From Dimorphilus gyrociliatus (Eukaryota > Annelida > Polychaeta > Dinophilidae), in assembly GCA_904063045.1 (NCBI GenBank), contig CAJFCJ010000095.1:42866-106468 (forward strand): a stretch of 63,603 nt of DNA, written 5' to 3'. Position 1 is the first letter of the stretch; every line of letters begins with the position of its first letter. The notes under the pieces are model-generated. The model was not told where the DNA came from, searched no databases, and saw only the letters and a list, made by a program, of their open reading frames with translations. Made by a program: the position numbers and the translations under genes. Shown here one piece after another: positions 11,791 through 22,859 of this stretch.

Positions 11791-12153
11791 ACTAGATCTT
11801 GTAATAAAATCACCTCTTTACTAGGCCTGATTCTATTTATTCTTTATTTTAATCTCTTTAAAATGCTAATGACTTGCGAACTTAGAAATTCTATGTGAAT
11901 AAGCCGTTCACTGTCCCAAAACACACATGCTATCAGTTTGTCTGCAGACTTACCAATCCAAACTTTTTTTGGTTGTGGAGAAAACTTTGTATGATACTCT
12001 AAAGAAGCTGTTTTACTCAATGGTTTATGATAGAATGCCTATGTTTTCAAAAAAAGCTTTTAGTTGCATGTGAATATCATAGGCCTACAATGTACCGTTT
12101 TAAAATTACAGGGAAATGAGTAAAACTTTTCCAGGGTGATTCTAATACATGTA
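11791..12153. other. Intergenic, nothing recognised
   Basis: No coding pattern. One TAGGCCTA palindrome lies at 12080-12087. Confidence 0.35.
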
Positions 12154-12810
12154 TTATATTAAAGAGAAATAATCTTTAGTGAATAATTGAGTTTTGTAAA
12201 AATAGTTGGTTTCATTGTAAAATATTGTATTTATTGTAAAATTATCATCCAAATTATGACCAAAGACATCAACTTTGCATACAATCAGAGCTTCTTTGTT
12301 GGTATTTGAGATTTTAATTGTTGATAAATAACGACCAACTGTTGATTTTGGACATCTTATTGTTGTATACAGTGGCAACTGTCCATCGTAATAGCCGCAG
12401 TTTAATGATGATTGTGATGTAGGAATCTCATTGTCAGTGGAAACAGTTACACCAAGATTCTTTAATCTTTCACTAAACAGTGAACCTCTTCCAATTATTG
12501 TTACTGCAAAAATAACACTCATTTTCTCTAGATCAAACTTCCACCATGGTTCAGTTTCATCTCCTGAATGGATGCAATAGAGACCATTATTTTGAAATAA
12601 TGAACAAACTTCACCATCAATAGCATTTGAAGCTTTTGCAAAACTGTTCTATTTACAACTCACTGATGCTGTCTTATTTTTAGCAATATTATTCAAATTC
12701 CACATTTCCACCTGACATAAAGTTAGTACACCACTTTCATTTCTATAAATTATGATTGACGTTGAGTGAATGGGGTTTTCCGCGATAGTGTATTTTTACC
12801 GATCTAGAAC
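12154..12810 (-). CDS. Tandem fucolectin/tachylectin-4/pentraxin-type (FTP, F5/8C-like) domains
   Basis: Read leftwards, 12810-12710 is the end of one FTP domain ('SGVLTLCQVEMW'). Then follows a complete one: 'ASNAIDGEVC' at about 12630, 'EPWWKFDLE' at about 12550, 'LGVTVSTD', 'IRCPKSTVGRYLSTIKI' and 'ALIVCKVDVFGH' near 12260, ending in a TAA at 12154. These are the conserved landmarks of fucose-binding eel-fucolectin-type lectins. A stop (TAG) near 12653 interrupts the link between the two domains, so there is a lesion, a sequencing error or a missed intron. The secretion signal and first exons are not visible. It is probably a secreted lectin or the lectin part of a larger protein. It may belong with the gene at 8033-10085, but no exon connects them. 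Confidence 0.65.
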
Positions 12811-12844
12811 TTAACACACCACCAGCAATTGTTGAGAATTGTTG

Positions 12845-13015
12845 ATATTTACTAAAATCTGGAATTTGGAGACTAGATTTTGGATTGAGAAATGGTTAGG
12901 CAGAAGAAAACAGCAACTGATTTGTACTTAGCAGGGTCTCCTCTAAGGGTTAGGACTAATGGAGAAGGTTAGGTACAGCCAAGGGTTGGGTTAGGGTTGA
13001 ACTACTGGTTCTGAA
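12845..13015 (-). repeat. Fourth, diverged copy of the MULE-type MITE
   Basis: The reverse complement aligns with the MITEs at 60878-61084 and 61424-61630: 'AACCCTAACCCAACCCTTGG', then 'CCTAACCCTTAGAGGAGACCC', then a conserved 'CTAACCATTTCTCAATCCAAAAT'. Terminal repeats and target duplication were not found, so the ends are approximate. Confidence 0.55.
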
Positions 13016-13589
13016 ACAAGCAATTTTTAAATCCCAAGCTGACAGTTTAAAAAGTGAACTACCAACTGTTCTATTTGCGTGCTTTATATACATTTCCAAC
13101 GGTTTATTAATTAAAACTTTAGGGTTTACATTGCAATACACTTGTGGAACAATTGATTCTATTTGGACCAGTATTTTGGTGTATTTTTAAATGAGCCATA
13201 CCGACAACTATGGTAGGGACCGGAATGAAATTCATACAATATAAAGTCAACAAAGTACAGATACTGTTATCAGATTGAAAATATCATACTTTGGAACCTT
13301 TAAACAAATATTTTCAATACTGTTATTCAATATTGTATGGTGAAGAATTTCTTCTTAGTACAAATTTCTCATCTTCACAGACATGCTGCCTTAACAATTA
13401 TAATACAAAATATATTCAATTAATCATTGAATTGAAACATTGAAAATTCGAAGTATTAATGTAGTGTATTGGATGTTTATTACAGTCATCAAGCACTTTG
13501 AAGAACAAAAACTTTAAGGCAGGAGTTTTTCAGAATTTTCGTATACAGGATAATCTGGGTTTAAAGCTATATAAAACCTTTTTCAAGTC

Positions 13590-13850
13590 TGATTGTATAA
13601 ACTGTATATTAGATAGAGAATGAAACAGTAGCTCCATCTGTTGAAATAGAATAATTTGAAAGAACAAATATCAAGTTTAAACAACCAGTTAACGGTTAAA
13701 GAACTGAACTGACAAGCTGGGGAAATGTATTTCCTTTTATACATTTACCAAAGCTTCGGTTCAAGTGGTCAAAAGATTATAAAGTTGAAATGTAACAGTC
13801 TTAACATATAACAAAGACATGAAAAACTACTGCATCACTTATGGCTAACA
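13590..13850 (-). repeat. LTR relic
   Basis: The block from 13674 to 13806 is the reverse complement of the solo LTR at about 745-880. It shares 'CTGGGGAAATGTATTTCCTT' and 'TACATTTACCAAAGCTTCG'. No coding part adjoins. Confidence 0.6.
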
Positions 13851-14034
13851 TGTGGTACTGCAAAAACAAGCCTACCTCTTCCGCAACTGTTTTTGAATAA
13901 GATGTAACAAGTTTGACATGCATTTTTTCTATATTGTTTGTTCCATTGTAAATTCAAAGAATCTGTTTCCAATGAAATAAAGGTCTTTTTAAAGTTCTAG
14001 AATCTAATTTTACTAAATAAAACTCTTTCTATAG

Positions 14035-14130
14035 TTCCCCCATTATGTTTGTCCAGATGATGTGGGCCATTTAATGAAAATCTTGATTCATCTGAGAATA
14101 TAACTTTCTGACATTCAATTTGGCTCTGGA
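14035..14130 (-). pseudogene. Tc1-like transposase remnant
   Basis: The minus strand around 14098-14045 encodes 'IFSDESRFSLNGPHHLD', the conserved Tc1-family stretch around the second catalytic aspartate. Sequence on both sides is out of frame. It is from a different copy than the one at 47513-47956, which has Lys in place of the Glu after that Asp. Confidence 0.6.
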
Positions 14131-14700
14131 CAAATCCCCCTAAAACATCTTATCTTGTGCGTTTTGTTCTTGTTCACAGAGGCCACACTTTTGGGATATC
14201 TTAATACCTTGCTCCCTGCCCTTTAAAGATCCTTGGAATGGTTTTTTCAAAAATTTCTAGGCTTAGATTTTCTTCATTCTTTTATTCATTTAGTTTTGAT
14301 AATCTTGATTTCCAGTTTTGCCATACACAGTCAACAAAACAATCAAAATTACAAAAAGAAAAAGACAAACTTAACTTTTTTTGAAGAAATAATTAAGCAG
14401 ACACCTGAAAAGTCACAGTGCTGAAATATTGTTTATCCTGGAAAGGAAGAATTTATAATGATCAAATATGAAACTGATTGATATTCTTAGTTCCTTTATA
14501 GAATTTATCCTCTTGTTTTTCAGTTTTATTCCTAAGTGTCTATTCTAAAGTATATATCCTGCCAAAGCCTTTAATACTCTATGGTAATGCATTGAAAACT
14601 TGCTTGTCAAAAGAGATAAAAATTTAAAGGAGCTGAAAAGTTTTTATGAAGAAAACTGGCAAAACACCTTTTATGTTAATCATTCTAAAAGCATTTCTAA
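14131..14700. other. Interval downstream of the first NACHT-LRR gene, nothing recognised
   Basis: No coding evidence. The two short ORFs here have no family features. The right part lies directly 3' of the NACHT-LRR stop codon and should hold its 3' UTR. Confidence 0.35.
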
Positions 14701-17700
14701 TCAGTCACAAAATTTAAGCCAAATTTGTCGTAGACTATTTGAAGAAGAATACAATGCATCACAGATAATTCTAAATCCATTTCCAAAACCTCTATTGTTT
14801 GTTAAATTAATATATTCCAATGTTGAGCAGTATTTAAATGTTTCTGCTAGACATTTACCTTGTCCATAATTTAAATTACATCCTTTCAAGTTAATATTTT
14901 TTAAACTATTTACAGAAGATTTGAGCCCATCACATATCTTTTTAAATTCATTTCCCATACACTTATTTTCTGATAAATCAATTTGTTCTAATTTGGAGCA
15001 TTGTTTAAAAGTTTCACCAAGATATTTAGCTTGTTCACTGGATAAATTACAGTTATCAATATTAATTTGTTTCAAGTAGTTTGAAGAAGTTTTTAATCCA
15101 ATACAAATAAACTTAAATCCATTATCCATTTTTTTGTTGTGAGATAAAGTTAGTTTTTCTAATATTGAGCACTGTTTTAATGTTTCTCCAAGACATTTAG
15201 CTTGATTATTGTTTAAATCACATCTGCATAGGTTTATTTCTTTTAATGAATTTGAAGAAGATTTTAGTCCATCACATATCATTTTAAATCCACTTTTCAT
15301 AAATGTATTGTTAGATAGATCAATGTATTGTAAAGATGAGCATAGATTAAATGTTTTCCCTAGACACTTAGATTGATCATCAGTCAAGTCACACAACCCA
15401 AGACAAATTTGTTTTAAACTTGTCGATGAAGATTTCAGACCATCACATATCATTCTAAACCCATTTCCCATTCTTCTATTAAGGAATAAATTAATATTCT
15501 CTAAGGATGAGCATAGTTTAAATGTTTCTCCCAGATAAATAGCTTGAACTTTATTCAAATCACACCATTCAAGTGTAATTGTTTTTAAAGTATTCGAAGA
15601 ATATTTAAGTTCATCACAAATTAATCTAAATCCATTTTCCATATTCCTATTGTTAGATAAGTTGATATTTTCCAGTGATGAGCACCATTTAAATATTTCT
15701 CCTAGATATTTTGCTTGCTCATCATTCAAATGACAAGATTTAAGCTCTATCTGCTTTAAAGAGTTTGAAGAAGATTTGAGTCCATCACACAGTACTTTAA
15801 ATCCATGTCCCATTCTTTTATTGCAGGACAAGTCAATGTGTTTCAATGATGAGCACATTTTTAATGCTTCTCCTAAATGCTTTAATTGCTCATCATTCAA
15901 ATCACACAGCTTAAGTTTGACATATTTTAAATTGTTTGAAGAAGCATATAATCCATCACATAGTATTCTAAATCCATTTCCCATTTCTTTATTCATATGT
16001 AGATTAATGCTTTCCAAAGATGAGCACAATTTAAGTGTTTCTCCTAGATATTTAGCTTGTTCATCATTTAAATCACAAAATTTCAGCCATATCTGCCTTA
16101 AAGAGTTTGAAGAAGATTTGAGTCCATCATACATTAATTTAAATCCATTTTCCTTACTTTTGCTGTTTGATAGATCAATATATTCTAATGAAGAACAATG
16201 TTTAAATGTTTCTCCTAAACATGCATTTTGTTCATCATTTAAATTACACCATTGTAAATAAATTTGTTTTAAATTCTTGGAAGAAGATTTTAATCCTTCA
16301 CACACCATTTTAAATCCATTTCCCATATCTTTATTGTTGGATAAATTAACTTTTTCTAGCATGGAACAATGTTGAAATGTTTCTGCTAGACATTTTGCTT
16401 GTTGGTCATTTAGTTCACACCCATCTAGGCTTATATCTTTTAAACTATTTAAAGAATATTTGAGTCCATAACATATAATTTTAAATCCATTTTTCATTCT
16501 TCTATTTTCAGATAAAGAAATATGTTGTAATGATAAGCAGTATTTAAATGCTTCTCCCAGATTAATGGATTGGTCAGAATTTAAATTACAGCAAGAAAGG
16601 TCAATATGTTTTAGACTTTTTGAAGAATTTTTGAGTCCATCAGTTATCAATTTAAACCCATAACCCATTCTTCTATTTTTAGCTAGACCAATGTATTCTA
16701 ATGAAGAGCAGTGTTGAAGTGTTGTTCCTAAATATATAGATTCTTCATCATTTAAATCACAACAGTTGAAATTTATTTGTTTTAAATTGTTTGCAGAATA
16801 TTTGAGTCCATCACATACTATTTTAAATCCATTTCCCATATTTCTATTAAGAGATATATTGATGTTTTGTAACATTGAGCAATATTTTAATGCTTCACCT
16901 AGATATTCAGCTTGCTCCTGTTTCAAATCACAAGCATTAACATTAATTTGTTTTAAGGAGTTTGAAGAAGACTTGAGTCCATCACATATCATTTTAAAAC
17001 CAATTCCCATATTTACATTGCAGGTTAAATCAATATTTTCTATTGAAGAACATTGCATTAAACTTTTTCCTAAATTGTTTGCCTCTTCAACCTTTAGGTT
17101 GCAATGATGAATGTGAATATTTGTTAAATTGTCTTTAAATGAGTTTATTAACATAAAGTCACTGATTTTTGAATTTAAAAAATTTGATAATGTTAAACTT
17201 TTTATATTGGTACATTTTGAAAGTAGTTCAGGAGTTTGTCTATGTTCTTTTTCAAATTCTGAATATTCAGCAATATCAAAAAATTCCAGTGTTTGGCTTA
17301 CTATTTCAAAAATATCCTCCACAATTTTTTTAAAATTTTTAACCTTTTTAATATTAACAATTTCAACTGGAAAATGCATTATTTTTATAAATTTGTTTTT
17401 TAATGCCAATTTAACAGATGACAAAATGTTTTTATCTACTTTTGTTAGAGCTTCATTATCAATTATTGGTTTGTCAGCAAAACTATTTAAAAAAATACTA
17501 ATCTTTTCACCATTAAATACTTTAATTTTAATAAAATTTGAAATTGAAGTCATCTGACAATTTAATTTAGTATTTGCTTGATTTGTTATAGAGCTACAAC
17601 ATAAATAGTTATAACAATTTTTAAAAAGTTGATCATTTGGATTTATTATTGAACTATTGATTACAACAACTTTTCCAAATGTTGGTAATTCCCTTTTATA

Positions 17701-19887
17701 TTCTAAAATCTTAAAAAAAGGATCCATTTTGTCTCCACAAAGCGTTTTGTTTTCTAGTTTTATCCTAGCCAGAGATTTTTGTTGTTTAATAAAGTTTAAT
17801 GATGATTCTGTGAAAAAAATATCAGAGTTATAAGAAACATCTGTTAAACTTGTGAATGGTCCTCTTCCAAATGTTACTTCTATTATCCAAATATTGTTTT
17901 GTCTATTATTTGAAATGACCAATTTTTCAATATTTCCTCTTGCCAACTTGCTTTTTATCAGAGAATGTTCTCTTTGTATGATTACTTTGTTATTGTGAAT
18001 ATTTAAGCATTGAACATTGGTTGATGATATTAGTAGTAATAAATATTTATAGATTGTATCATATGAAAAGTAAAAACCATCATTCTCTATTGTAATATCT
18101 GCTATCAATGCAGAATATAGGGAAAGTTGCTCCAATAGAAAGGCAATATTTATTTGAGTATTGAAGATATAGATTTCTCTTAAATGATTTCCTCTTTTCT
18201 CAATCAATATGTTTGTTATAGTGTTATTTAAGTGTTCATTTTTTAGAATGATTTTATCTGATATTTCAAAATCTTTAGATAAATAATTTTGAATATTTTC
18301 ACTACAATCAAACATTTTTTGAGCAATTTCAGAAGAAAGTAGAATATTTTGGAAAATTTCTTGTGAATATTGTTGAACAAATTCCAGAGTATTATATATT
18401 TTTATATTGTTAAATTCCATTAAAAGTTCATCTAAACTTTTCTCCTCTTTTAAACCAGTTATCTTCATCAAAATTTTGTGTTTTGGTTTTCTTTCAAACT
18501 GTTTTATTAAATATTTAGCTGAAAAATATTCTTGGAAAGATACATGATAGAGTTGCAACTCTTTTTTGTTCATTTCAGCAGGAGCAATATCAATTATACC
18601 CTTTAAACAATTTTCAACAACTTTTTCATGATTTGTATAAGAATCTAGTATGATTTTACTTTGTGAAAGGTTAATAAAACATAATCTATATATTTCTTCC
18701 ATATCACATTCATCTTCATTTATAGTCTCCAAATTTTTTTCTTTTACTACGCTAACAAAATCTTCGTATATCTGAAATAGAGTTTTATGAAATATATCAC
18801 CTTTTTCCTTCCAAATATAGAAGAGAAGCATTGCTAAAAGTGGTACTTGACATAAATTTTGTATGTTTGAATATCTGTTGACAATATTTTCAATAAATTC
18901 TAAAGCTTTTCTTTGATTGTTTTTTAGAAAACATTTTGTAAAGAATTCTTGAATTTGATGACTATTCCATCCTGTTAATTCAAATGCACTATCACATGTA
19001 CTTATGATTTGTTCCCCTTTCCATTTTCTAGTCCAAATAGCAGTTGGAATATCACAATTCGCTTTGTTGATGATATCAGTGAATTTGTGTGCTGGAAAAT
19101 GAAACTCATCAGCTCCATCTAGTAATAATATAATGTCTTTCTTATTTTCTTTAAATAATAATTCAATGATATGTTCATTGATATATTCAATATTTTGAAA
19201 ATTTTGTCTATAAATCTCCTGGTAAATTGTTGTATCTTTTTCAGCTTTTCTCAAAACAATGAATAAGAACAATTTTTCATTATCAGTATTCCATCTTCTA
19301 TTTGCCCACATATGAATTAAATTTTTCATATGGACACTTTTTCCAATTCCAGGTTCTCCTTGAATTAAAATCTTATTAAAATCTTTATAAAATATATCAA
19401 AGAAATTATTATAATCAATTTCAGAATTGATAAGCTTCAAGTCGATGATATCTGTTTGAATTATTTTTGATATTTTGATTGATGTTACAATATCAGTAAG
19501 TTTAACTTCTTTAGCTTCGCCAAATGGCAAAAGTTTAATTGTAGAGAAATCTTTTCTTCTTTCTTTTTTAGTATCACAGATTAGCCTTTTCCATACATAT
19601 TCTGGATTACTTAAATGGTTAGCCAATTCTCTACAAAAATCATCCATTTGGCCAAGAATATGAATAATATCTATTAACTTGACATTACTCAGATGGCTGA
19701 TAAGCTGTTTGATGGCTAAGTTATGCTCTTTTCTATATTGATAAATCAGTATATCTCTTAAATCATTTTTAATTATCCCTTTGGCAACCAAATGCATACA
19801 AATATGCTTAAATGTAAATGGTTCATTTAGTATTAGCTGTAGTTTTTCAATAAAAAAATTAAAACAAAGTCGATGCATTGAATCCAT
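14701..19887 (-). CDS. CARD-like-NACHT-LRR receptor (NLR), 1728 aa, single exon
   Basis: One unbroken frame from the ATG at 19885-19887. Residues about 11-95 form an all-helical region with CARD-like spacing. Residues 177-184 are the Walker A loop (GEPGIGKS), and 252-262 the Walker B (DIILLLDGADE). The motif region 'IWTRKWKGEQ' and a helical arm follow to about 520. Residues about 918-1728 are ribonuclease-inhibitor-type LRRs in 57-residue double units. Animal NLRs sense microbial or damage signals in the cytosol and oligomerise through NACHT; CARDs recruit effectors. The ATP-binding motifs look intact. The C-terminus is abrupt: the frame stops within a repeat, right after 'SLRQIWLKFCD', a segment identical to one in an internal unit (near 16080). 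This suggests that the end was set by recombination between units. There are no introns, unlike the second NLR. The CARD assignment is by pattern only. Confidence 0.85.
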   Translation of the reverse strand: MDSMHRLCFNFFIEKLQLILNEPFTFKHICMHLVAKGIIKNDLRDILIYQYRKEHNLAIKQLISHLSNVKLIDIIHILGQMDDFCRELANHLSNPEYVWKRLICDTKKERRKDFSTIKLLPFGEAKEVKLTDIVTSIKISKIIQTDIIDLKLINSEIDYNNFFDIFYKDFNKILIQGEPGIGKSVHMKNLIHMWANRRWNTDNEKLFLFIVLRKAEKDTTIYQEIYRQNFQNIEYINEHIIELLFKENKKDIILLLDGADEFHFPAHKFTDIINKANCDIPTAIWTRKWKGEQIISTCDSAFELTGWNSHQIQEFFTKCFLKNNQRKALEFIENIVNRYSNIQNLCQVPLLAMLLFYIWKEKGDIFHKTLFQIYEDFVSVVKEKNLETINEDECDMEEIYRLCFINLSQSKIILDSYTNHEKVVENCLKGIIDIAPAEMNKKELQLYHVSFQEYFSAKYLIKQFERKPKHKILMKITGLKEEKSLDELLMEFNNIKIYNTLEFVQQYSQEIFQNILLSSEIAQKMFDCSENIQNYLSKDFEISDKIILKNEHLNNTITNILIEKRGNHLREIYIFNTQINIAFLLEQLSLYSALIADITIENDGFYFSYDTIYKYLLLLISSTNVQCLNIHNNKVIIQREHSLIKSKLARGNIEKLVISNNRQNNIWIIEVTFGRGPFTSLTDVSYNSDIFFTESSLNFIKQQKSLARIKLENKTLCGDKMDPFFKILEYKRELPTFGKVVVINSSIINPNDQLFKNCYNYLCCSSITNQANTKLNCQMTSISNFIKIKVFNGEKISIFLNSFADKPIIDNEALTKVDKNILSSVKLALKNKFIKIMHFPVEIVNIKKVKNFKKIVEDIFEIVSQTLEFFDIAEYSEFEKEHRQTPELLSKCTNIKSLTLSNFLNSKISDFMLINSFKDNLTNIHIHHCNLKVEEANNLGKSLMQCSSIENIDLTCNVNMGIGFKMICDGLKSSSNSLKQINVNACDLKQEQAEYLGEALKYCSMLQNINISLNRNMGNGFKIVCDGLKYSANNLKQINFNCCDLNDEESIYLGTTLQHCSSLEYIGLAKNRRMGYGFKLITDGLKNSSKSLKHIDLSCCNLNSDQSINLGEAFKYCLSLQHISLSENRRMKNGFKIICYGLKYSLNSLKDISLDGCELNDQQAKCLAETFQHCSMLEKVNLSNNKDMGNGFKMVCEGLKSSSKNLKQIYLQWCNLNDEQNACLGETFKHCSSLEYIDLSNSKSKENGFKLMYDGLKSSSNSLRQIWLKFCDLNDEQAKYLGETLKLCSSLESINLHMNKEMGNGFRILCDGLYASSNNLKYVKLKLCDLNDEQLKHLGEALKMCSSLKHIDLSCNKRMGHGFKVLCDGLKSSSNSLKQIELKSCHLNDEQAKYLGEIFKWCSSLENINLSNNRNMENGFRLICDELKYSSNTLKTITLEWCDLNKVQAIYLGETFKLCSSLENINLFLNRRMGNGFRMICDGLKSSSTSLKQICLGLCDLTDDQSKCLGKTFNLCSSLQYIDLSNNTFMKSGFKMICDGLKSSSNSLKEINLCRCDLNNNQAKCLGETLKQCSILEKLTLSHNKKMDNGFKFICIGLKTSSNYLKQINIDNCNLSSEQAKYLGETFKQCSKLEQIDLSENKCMGNEFKKICDGLKSSVNSLKNINLKGCNLNYGQGKCLAETFKYCSTLEYINLTNNRGFGNGFRIICDALYSSSNSLRQIWLKFCD
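14704..17108 (-). repeat. Tandem 171-bp LRR-coding repeat, 14 units plus a partial
   Basis: Unit starts are recognisable by 'C-[DNEH]-L-x4-[QE]-x3-LG/LA' followed about 20 residues later by 'NxxMGNGFxxxCDGLKSSS'. I count 14 complete units and a final unit cut after its first three residues. Units differ mainly at solvent-side positions of the beta strands, as expected of recognition surfaces. Confidence 0.85.
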
Positions 19888-20423
19888 TTTAAGCTTTTTT
19901 ATTTAAGAGAATATCATATCTCTGATAATAAAAATTCCATAAATTGTAAAAGAATGATAATAATCCAATATTTTGCTGAAAGAGAAAGAAAATGGAAAAT
20001 GTTTAATTCCAAGTCATTCTTTAGATAATACAATATCAATTTAATTCTTCTAAACTATATTTTATTTTATTAATTTTTACTAAAAAATAAAATTCAAATT
20101 CTTAAATTAAATCAACATTAAAAAAAATAAAGATTCCTTGACAATGATAGAAAATTTGATTTTCCTATTTTCTAATTTAATACTTTTTAATAATAAAGAA
20201 ATAAAGTCTTTTTTGTTTTGCAAGACAACTTACATTATTCTCCTTGTGTTTCTTCTATAGAAAATGCAATCAGATCAAAAACAGTCAGAGATTTTTTTAT
20301 TGCATTGTTAAAAAAAATTCTTGATAGATAGTCAAGTATACTTTTTGTCAGTGTTGTCATATTAATGTTAAGTATCTTTCAAATGGCAATGATGTGATTA
20401 AAATCAACAATTTAAAAAAAAAT
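19888..20423. other. 5' flank of the NACHT-LRR gene
   Basis: A+T-rich, no coding pattern. It should contain the promoter of the minus-strand gene ending at 19887, but no element can be named with confidence. A homopolymer-rich stretch lies at 20040-20140. Confidence 0.35.
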
Positions 20424-20640
20424 TGTACAACTTTTGTTCTATTTTACATGCTTGAACTGTATTATTTTATGCAACTTATACATGTACATCTTAAAACCTA
20501 CGCAAGAAAATGCAATAACATATGTCTGATTAGTCAGCTTGAAGGCTTATCTTTAATTATCAGTTAAGGTTTGGCCAAGTTATAATTTAATTAACTTCCC
20601 TAAGGTGTGGCCAAGTTATAATTCAATTAATCTTTATCCT
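20424..20640 (+). repeat. Truncated LTR (second family), plus orientation
   Basis: Starts with TGTACAAC and follows the reverse complement of 54989-54770 closely, including the two copies of 'GGCCAAGTTATAATT'. A 10-bp block near 20525 is missing and similarity stops near 20640. It sits about 540 bp upstream of the NACHT-LRR start and points away from it. Confidence 0.75.
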
Positions 20641-20910
20641 TTATCAGTGATCTTATTAATATTAATATTATAAAAAAAACAGTTAAATGAATTCCATGAT
20701 TGACATTTGAAATTTTAAAAATAAAGATAAATGTAGATCATATTGTGGATGATATTTTAATACAATATTGACAAAGTAGATTTCTCTTTTTACTTGATTA
20801 AATAGAAATGATGTTATCTAAAAGTTCTACACGTTTTCTGTAATTTTAAAACGGCCTAAGTAATACTATTGATACTTTCCAAATCTATTACTTAATCTGT
20901 AAACTTTCAT

Positions 20911-21345
20911 TTGGTTCTGTCAAGATATTACAAAATTATTTCAGTGCAAACAACTGCAGGTCATGTCTACATGTTCAGATCAGCAAAAAATTATTGCATT
21001 TTTGTCCATGAGAAGGCCTCTTCAAAGAATATTTACACAAGGTTAAAAAGCTATTTTGGGGATGAAACTCTGAGTGAATCTTCAGTAAGAAGATGGGCTA
21101 TTAAAATAAAAAAAGGAAGAAAAAATCCTGAAGACTTGCCAAGATCTAGTCGTCCAAAGACAGCTCTTACAGATCAAAATAAAGAATCAGTTGATAGGCT
21201 TATCAGGGAAGATTGAACCACATCTCAGAGAGCAATTGCCAAAAAATTAGATATTGGTCAACAGGCTGTTGGGAAAATGATTAAGGAGCTGGGGTACAGA
21301 AAAATTTGTGCTAATCATCCTCCTTATATTTCATCTCAATTTTCG
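20911..21345 (+). pseudogene. mariner-type transposase N-terminal relic
   Basis: The frame encodes a mariner helix-turn-helix region: 'GDETLSESSVRRWAIKIKKG' followed by 'DLPRSSRPK', the usual '[ED]xPRSGRP' linker. A TGA at 21214-21216 is followed in frame by 'TSQRAIAKKLDIGQQAVGK' and 'IKELGYRK', the second HTH. The DDE/D catalytic domain is absent. A related, more decayed copy lies at 59340-59720. Confidence 0.7.
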
Positions 21346-21529
21346 CCCAAAATAAGAGTCCTTCAATAACTTCATCCTTACATTTTAACAGAGTTTCTGA
21401 ACTAGAAAATATGGTAGAAATTTTACTTGGTTTACTTATAAGATTGTTGTTATTGATTAAATATATATATAGGACTACTTACGAAACAAATGAATGTAGG
21501 AACGAAAATTTATTTGTTATATTCTTTGC

Positions 21530-22134
21530 TCATAAAAGTGAATTTTTGTCCTTTTTCTTCGGTTGAAACTCTTTGCGTAAACTTTTAAGCCATTTTGAAA
21601 TATGAACTTCCGATACATCTTTCTACAGGAAGAAAGGTAATTATAGAACATTTGACTGATTATCCTTACAAACCTCAATATATTCAATAAATAAACTATT
21701 AGAAAGAAATGCTTCGACAGCACTAAAATTTCCTGAACAGGTAGCCTGAATCTCAAATATATTCGTTAACTTATTCATTAGCTCCTCGTTTACTGGTTTT
21801 GCTTCTTCGTATGATAAATTTTGACTATTGAAATTAGAATATCTTACTTACTATAATTAAATGACAAATAAAGCTAAATAACTATTTACTCCATAACTGT
21901 GTCCAAAAATTGACAAGTAATTGTGATAGCCTCTGATCCTGGGGTATCGCACATATATCCTTTCTTGTAGCATATCTCTTTGTGGAGAATACCTATAAAT
22001 TCAATAATCTCTGCTGCTGTACATTCACACTGATTTTCTAAAGTTCTGAGCTGCTCTGAGAATTTTTTTTTACTATCTTCATTAATCTCAGCCAATGGAG
22101 AATATTCTTTTATTAAATTAATTGCACTTTGCAT
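21530..22134 (-). CDS. Three-exon gene for an unrecognised 162-aa protein
   Basis: Exons 22134-21890, 21824-21674 and 21622-21530 are separated by introns of 65 and 51 bp with GT-AG ends (GTAAAT...ATAG and GTTTGT...GTAG). The coding total is 489 bp with the ATG at 22132-22134 and TGA at 21530-21532. The phases agree (2, 0). The product starts MQSAINLIKEYSPLAEI, is largely helical and acidic, and ends with a basic tail (KEFQPKKKDKNSLL). No signal peptide or membrane segment is seen, so it is probably a cytosolic protein. I do not recognise the family. That the frame is kept through three exons is good evidence that it is a real gene amid transposon debris. Confidence 0.65.
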
Positions 22135-22859
22135 TTTTATGTTTTCTATTAGAAAACTCGCTTTAAAACTCTCTCTCTACACTTAACTATTCAACAGAAA
22201 TCACGTTATGGTAGTGTGAATTAACATTAAAGTCTGCATTTTTCATATATATATATATATATAAACCCTAGCGGGGAAAATTAAGTTTAGCATTTGTCAA
22301 TGGTAACTTAACAATTTGTCAATAGAGTTAGCAAATCGTTGTAGAGCAGACAGTAAATTTTAGCTTATAGGCAAATTTTATCAAAATTTCTGTAGTTGCA
22401 TAATTTTTTTCGGTCTAGATTCTCAGGGTTAGAATGTGATTTGTATGACCTGGGAATGTGAATGACAAAAGAAAGTGAATAACCTATAGTGCACTGACTT
22501 CTCTCTCTCTCTCTCTCTCTTACATTACAATGTAAAAGGGTAACGAGGTCGCCAAGTACAGTATTTCTTCTCAACTCTTGTTATAGATTGTTTTCCCTAA
22601 TATTTTATTGTTGTATCCCCTGTTAAGGTGTAGTTCCCATATTTCCCTCAAGGGTTTAGGCTAGGGTGAAGGATTCTTTATGAATTTGAACTACATAGAC
22701 AATACAGACATTTTAATTTCACATGTCAATTGACTAGTCTCCAGAATTTTATCCTTTGAATTTTCATTCCATTCAATAGTATCTTTATCTCCAAAAAACA
22801 ATATCATTTAAAGATACTGTAATCATATCTGAGTAGGCCAAAAATCTTTATAATCACTT
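22135..22859. other. Intergenic with (AT)n and (CT)n microsatellites
   Basis: (AT)n at 22242-22263 and (CT)n at 22499-22520. The former lies about 110 bp upstream of the three-exon gene. Nothing else was recognised. Confidence 0.5.

Noticed and set aside
14704-17108. CRISPR-like array because of regular repeats
   Set aside because: The 171-bp period is coding (LRR) with no unique spacers, in a eukaryotic gene.
15776-17557. Plus-strand ORFs opposite the NACHT-LRR array (161, 113 and 142 codons)
   Set aside because: They are antisense shadows of the 171-bp repeat; their repeated Ser/Leu/Cys words follow the LRR period.
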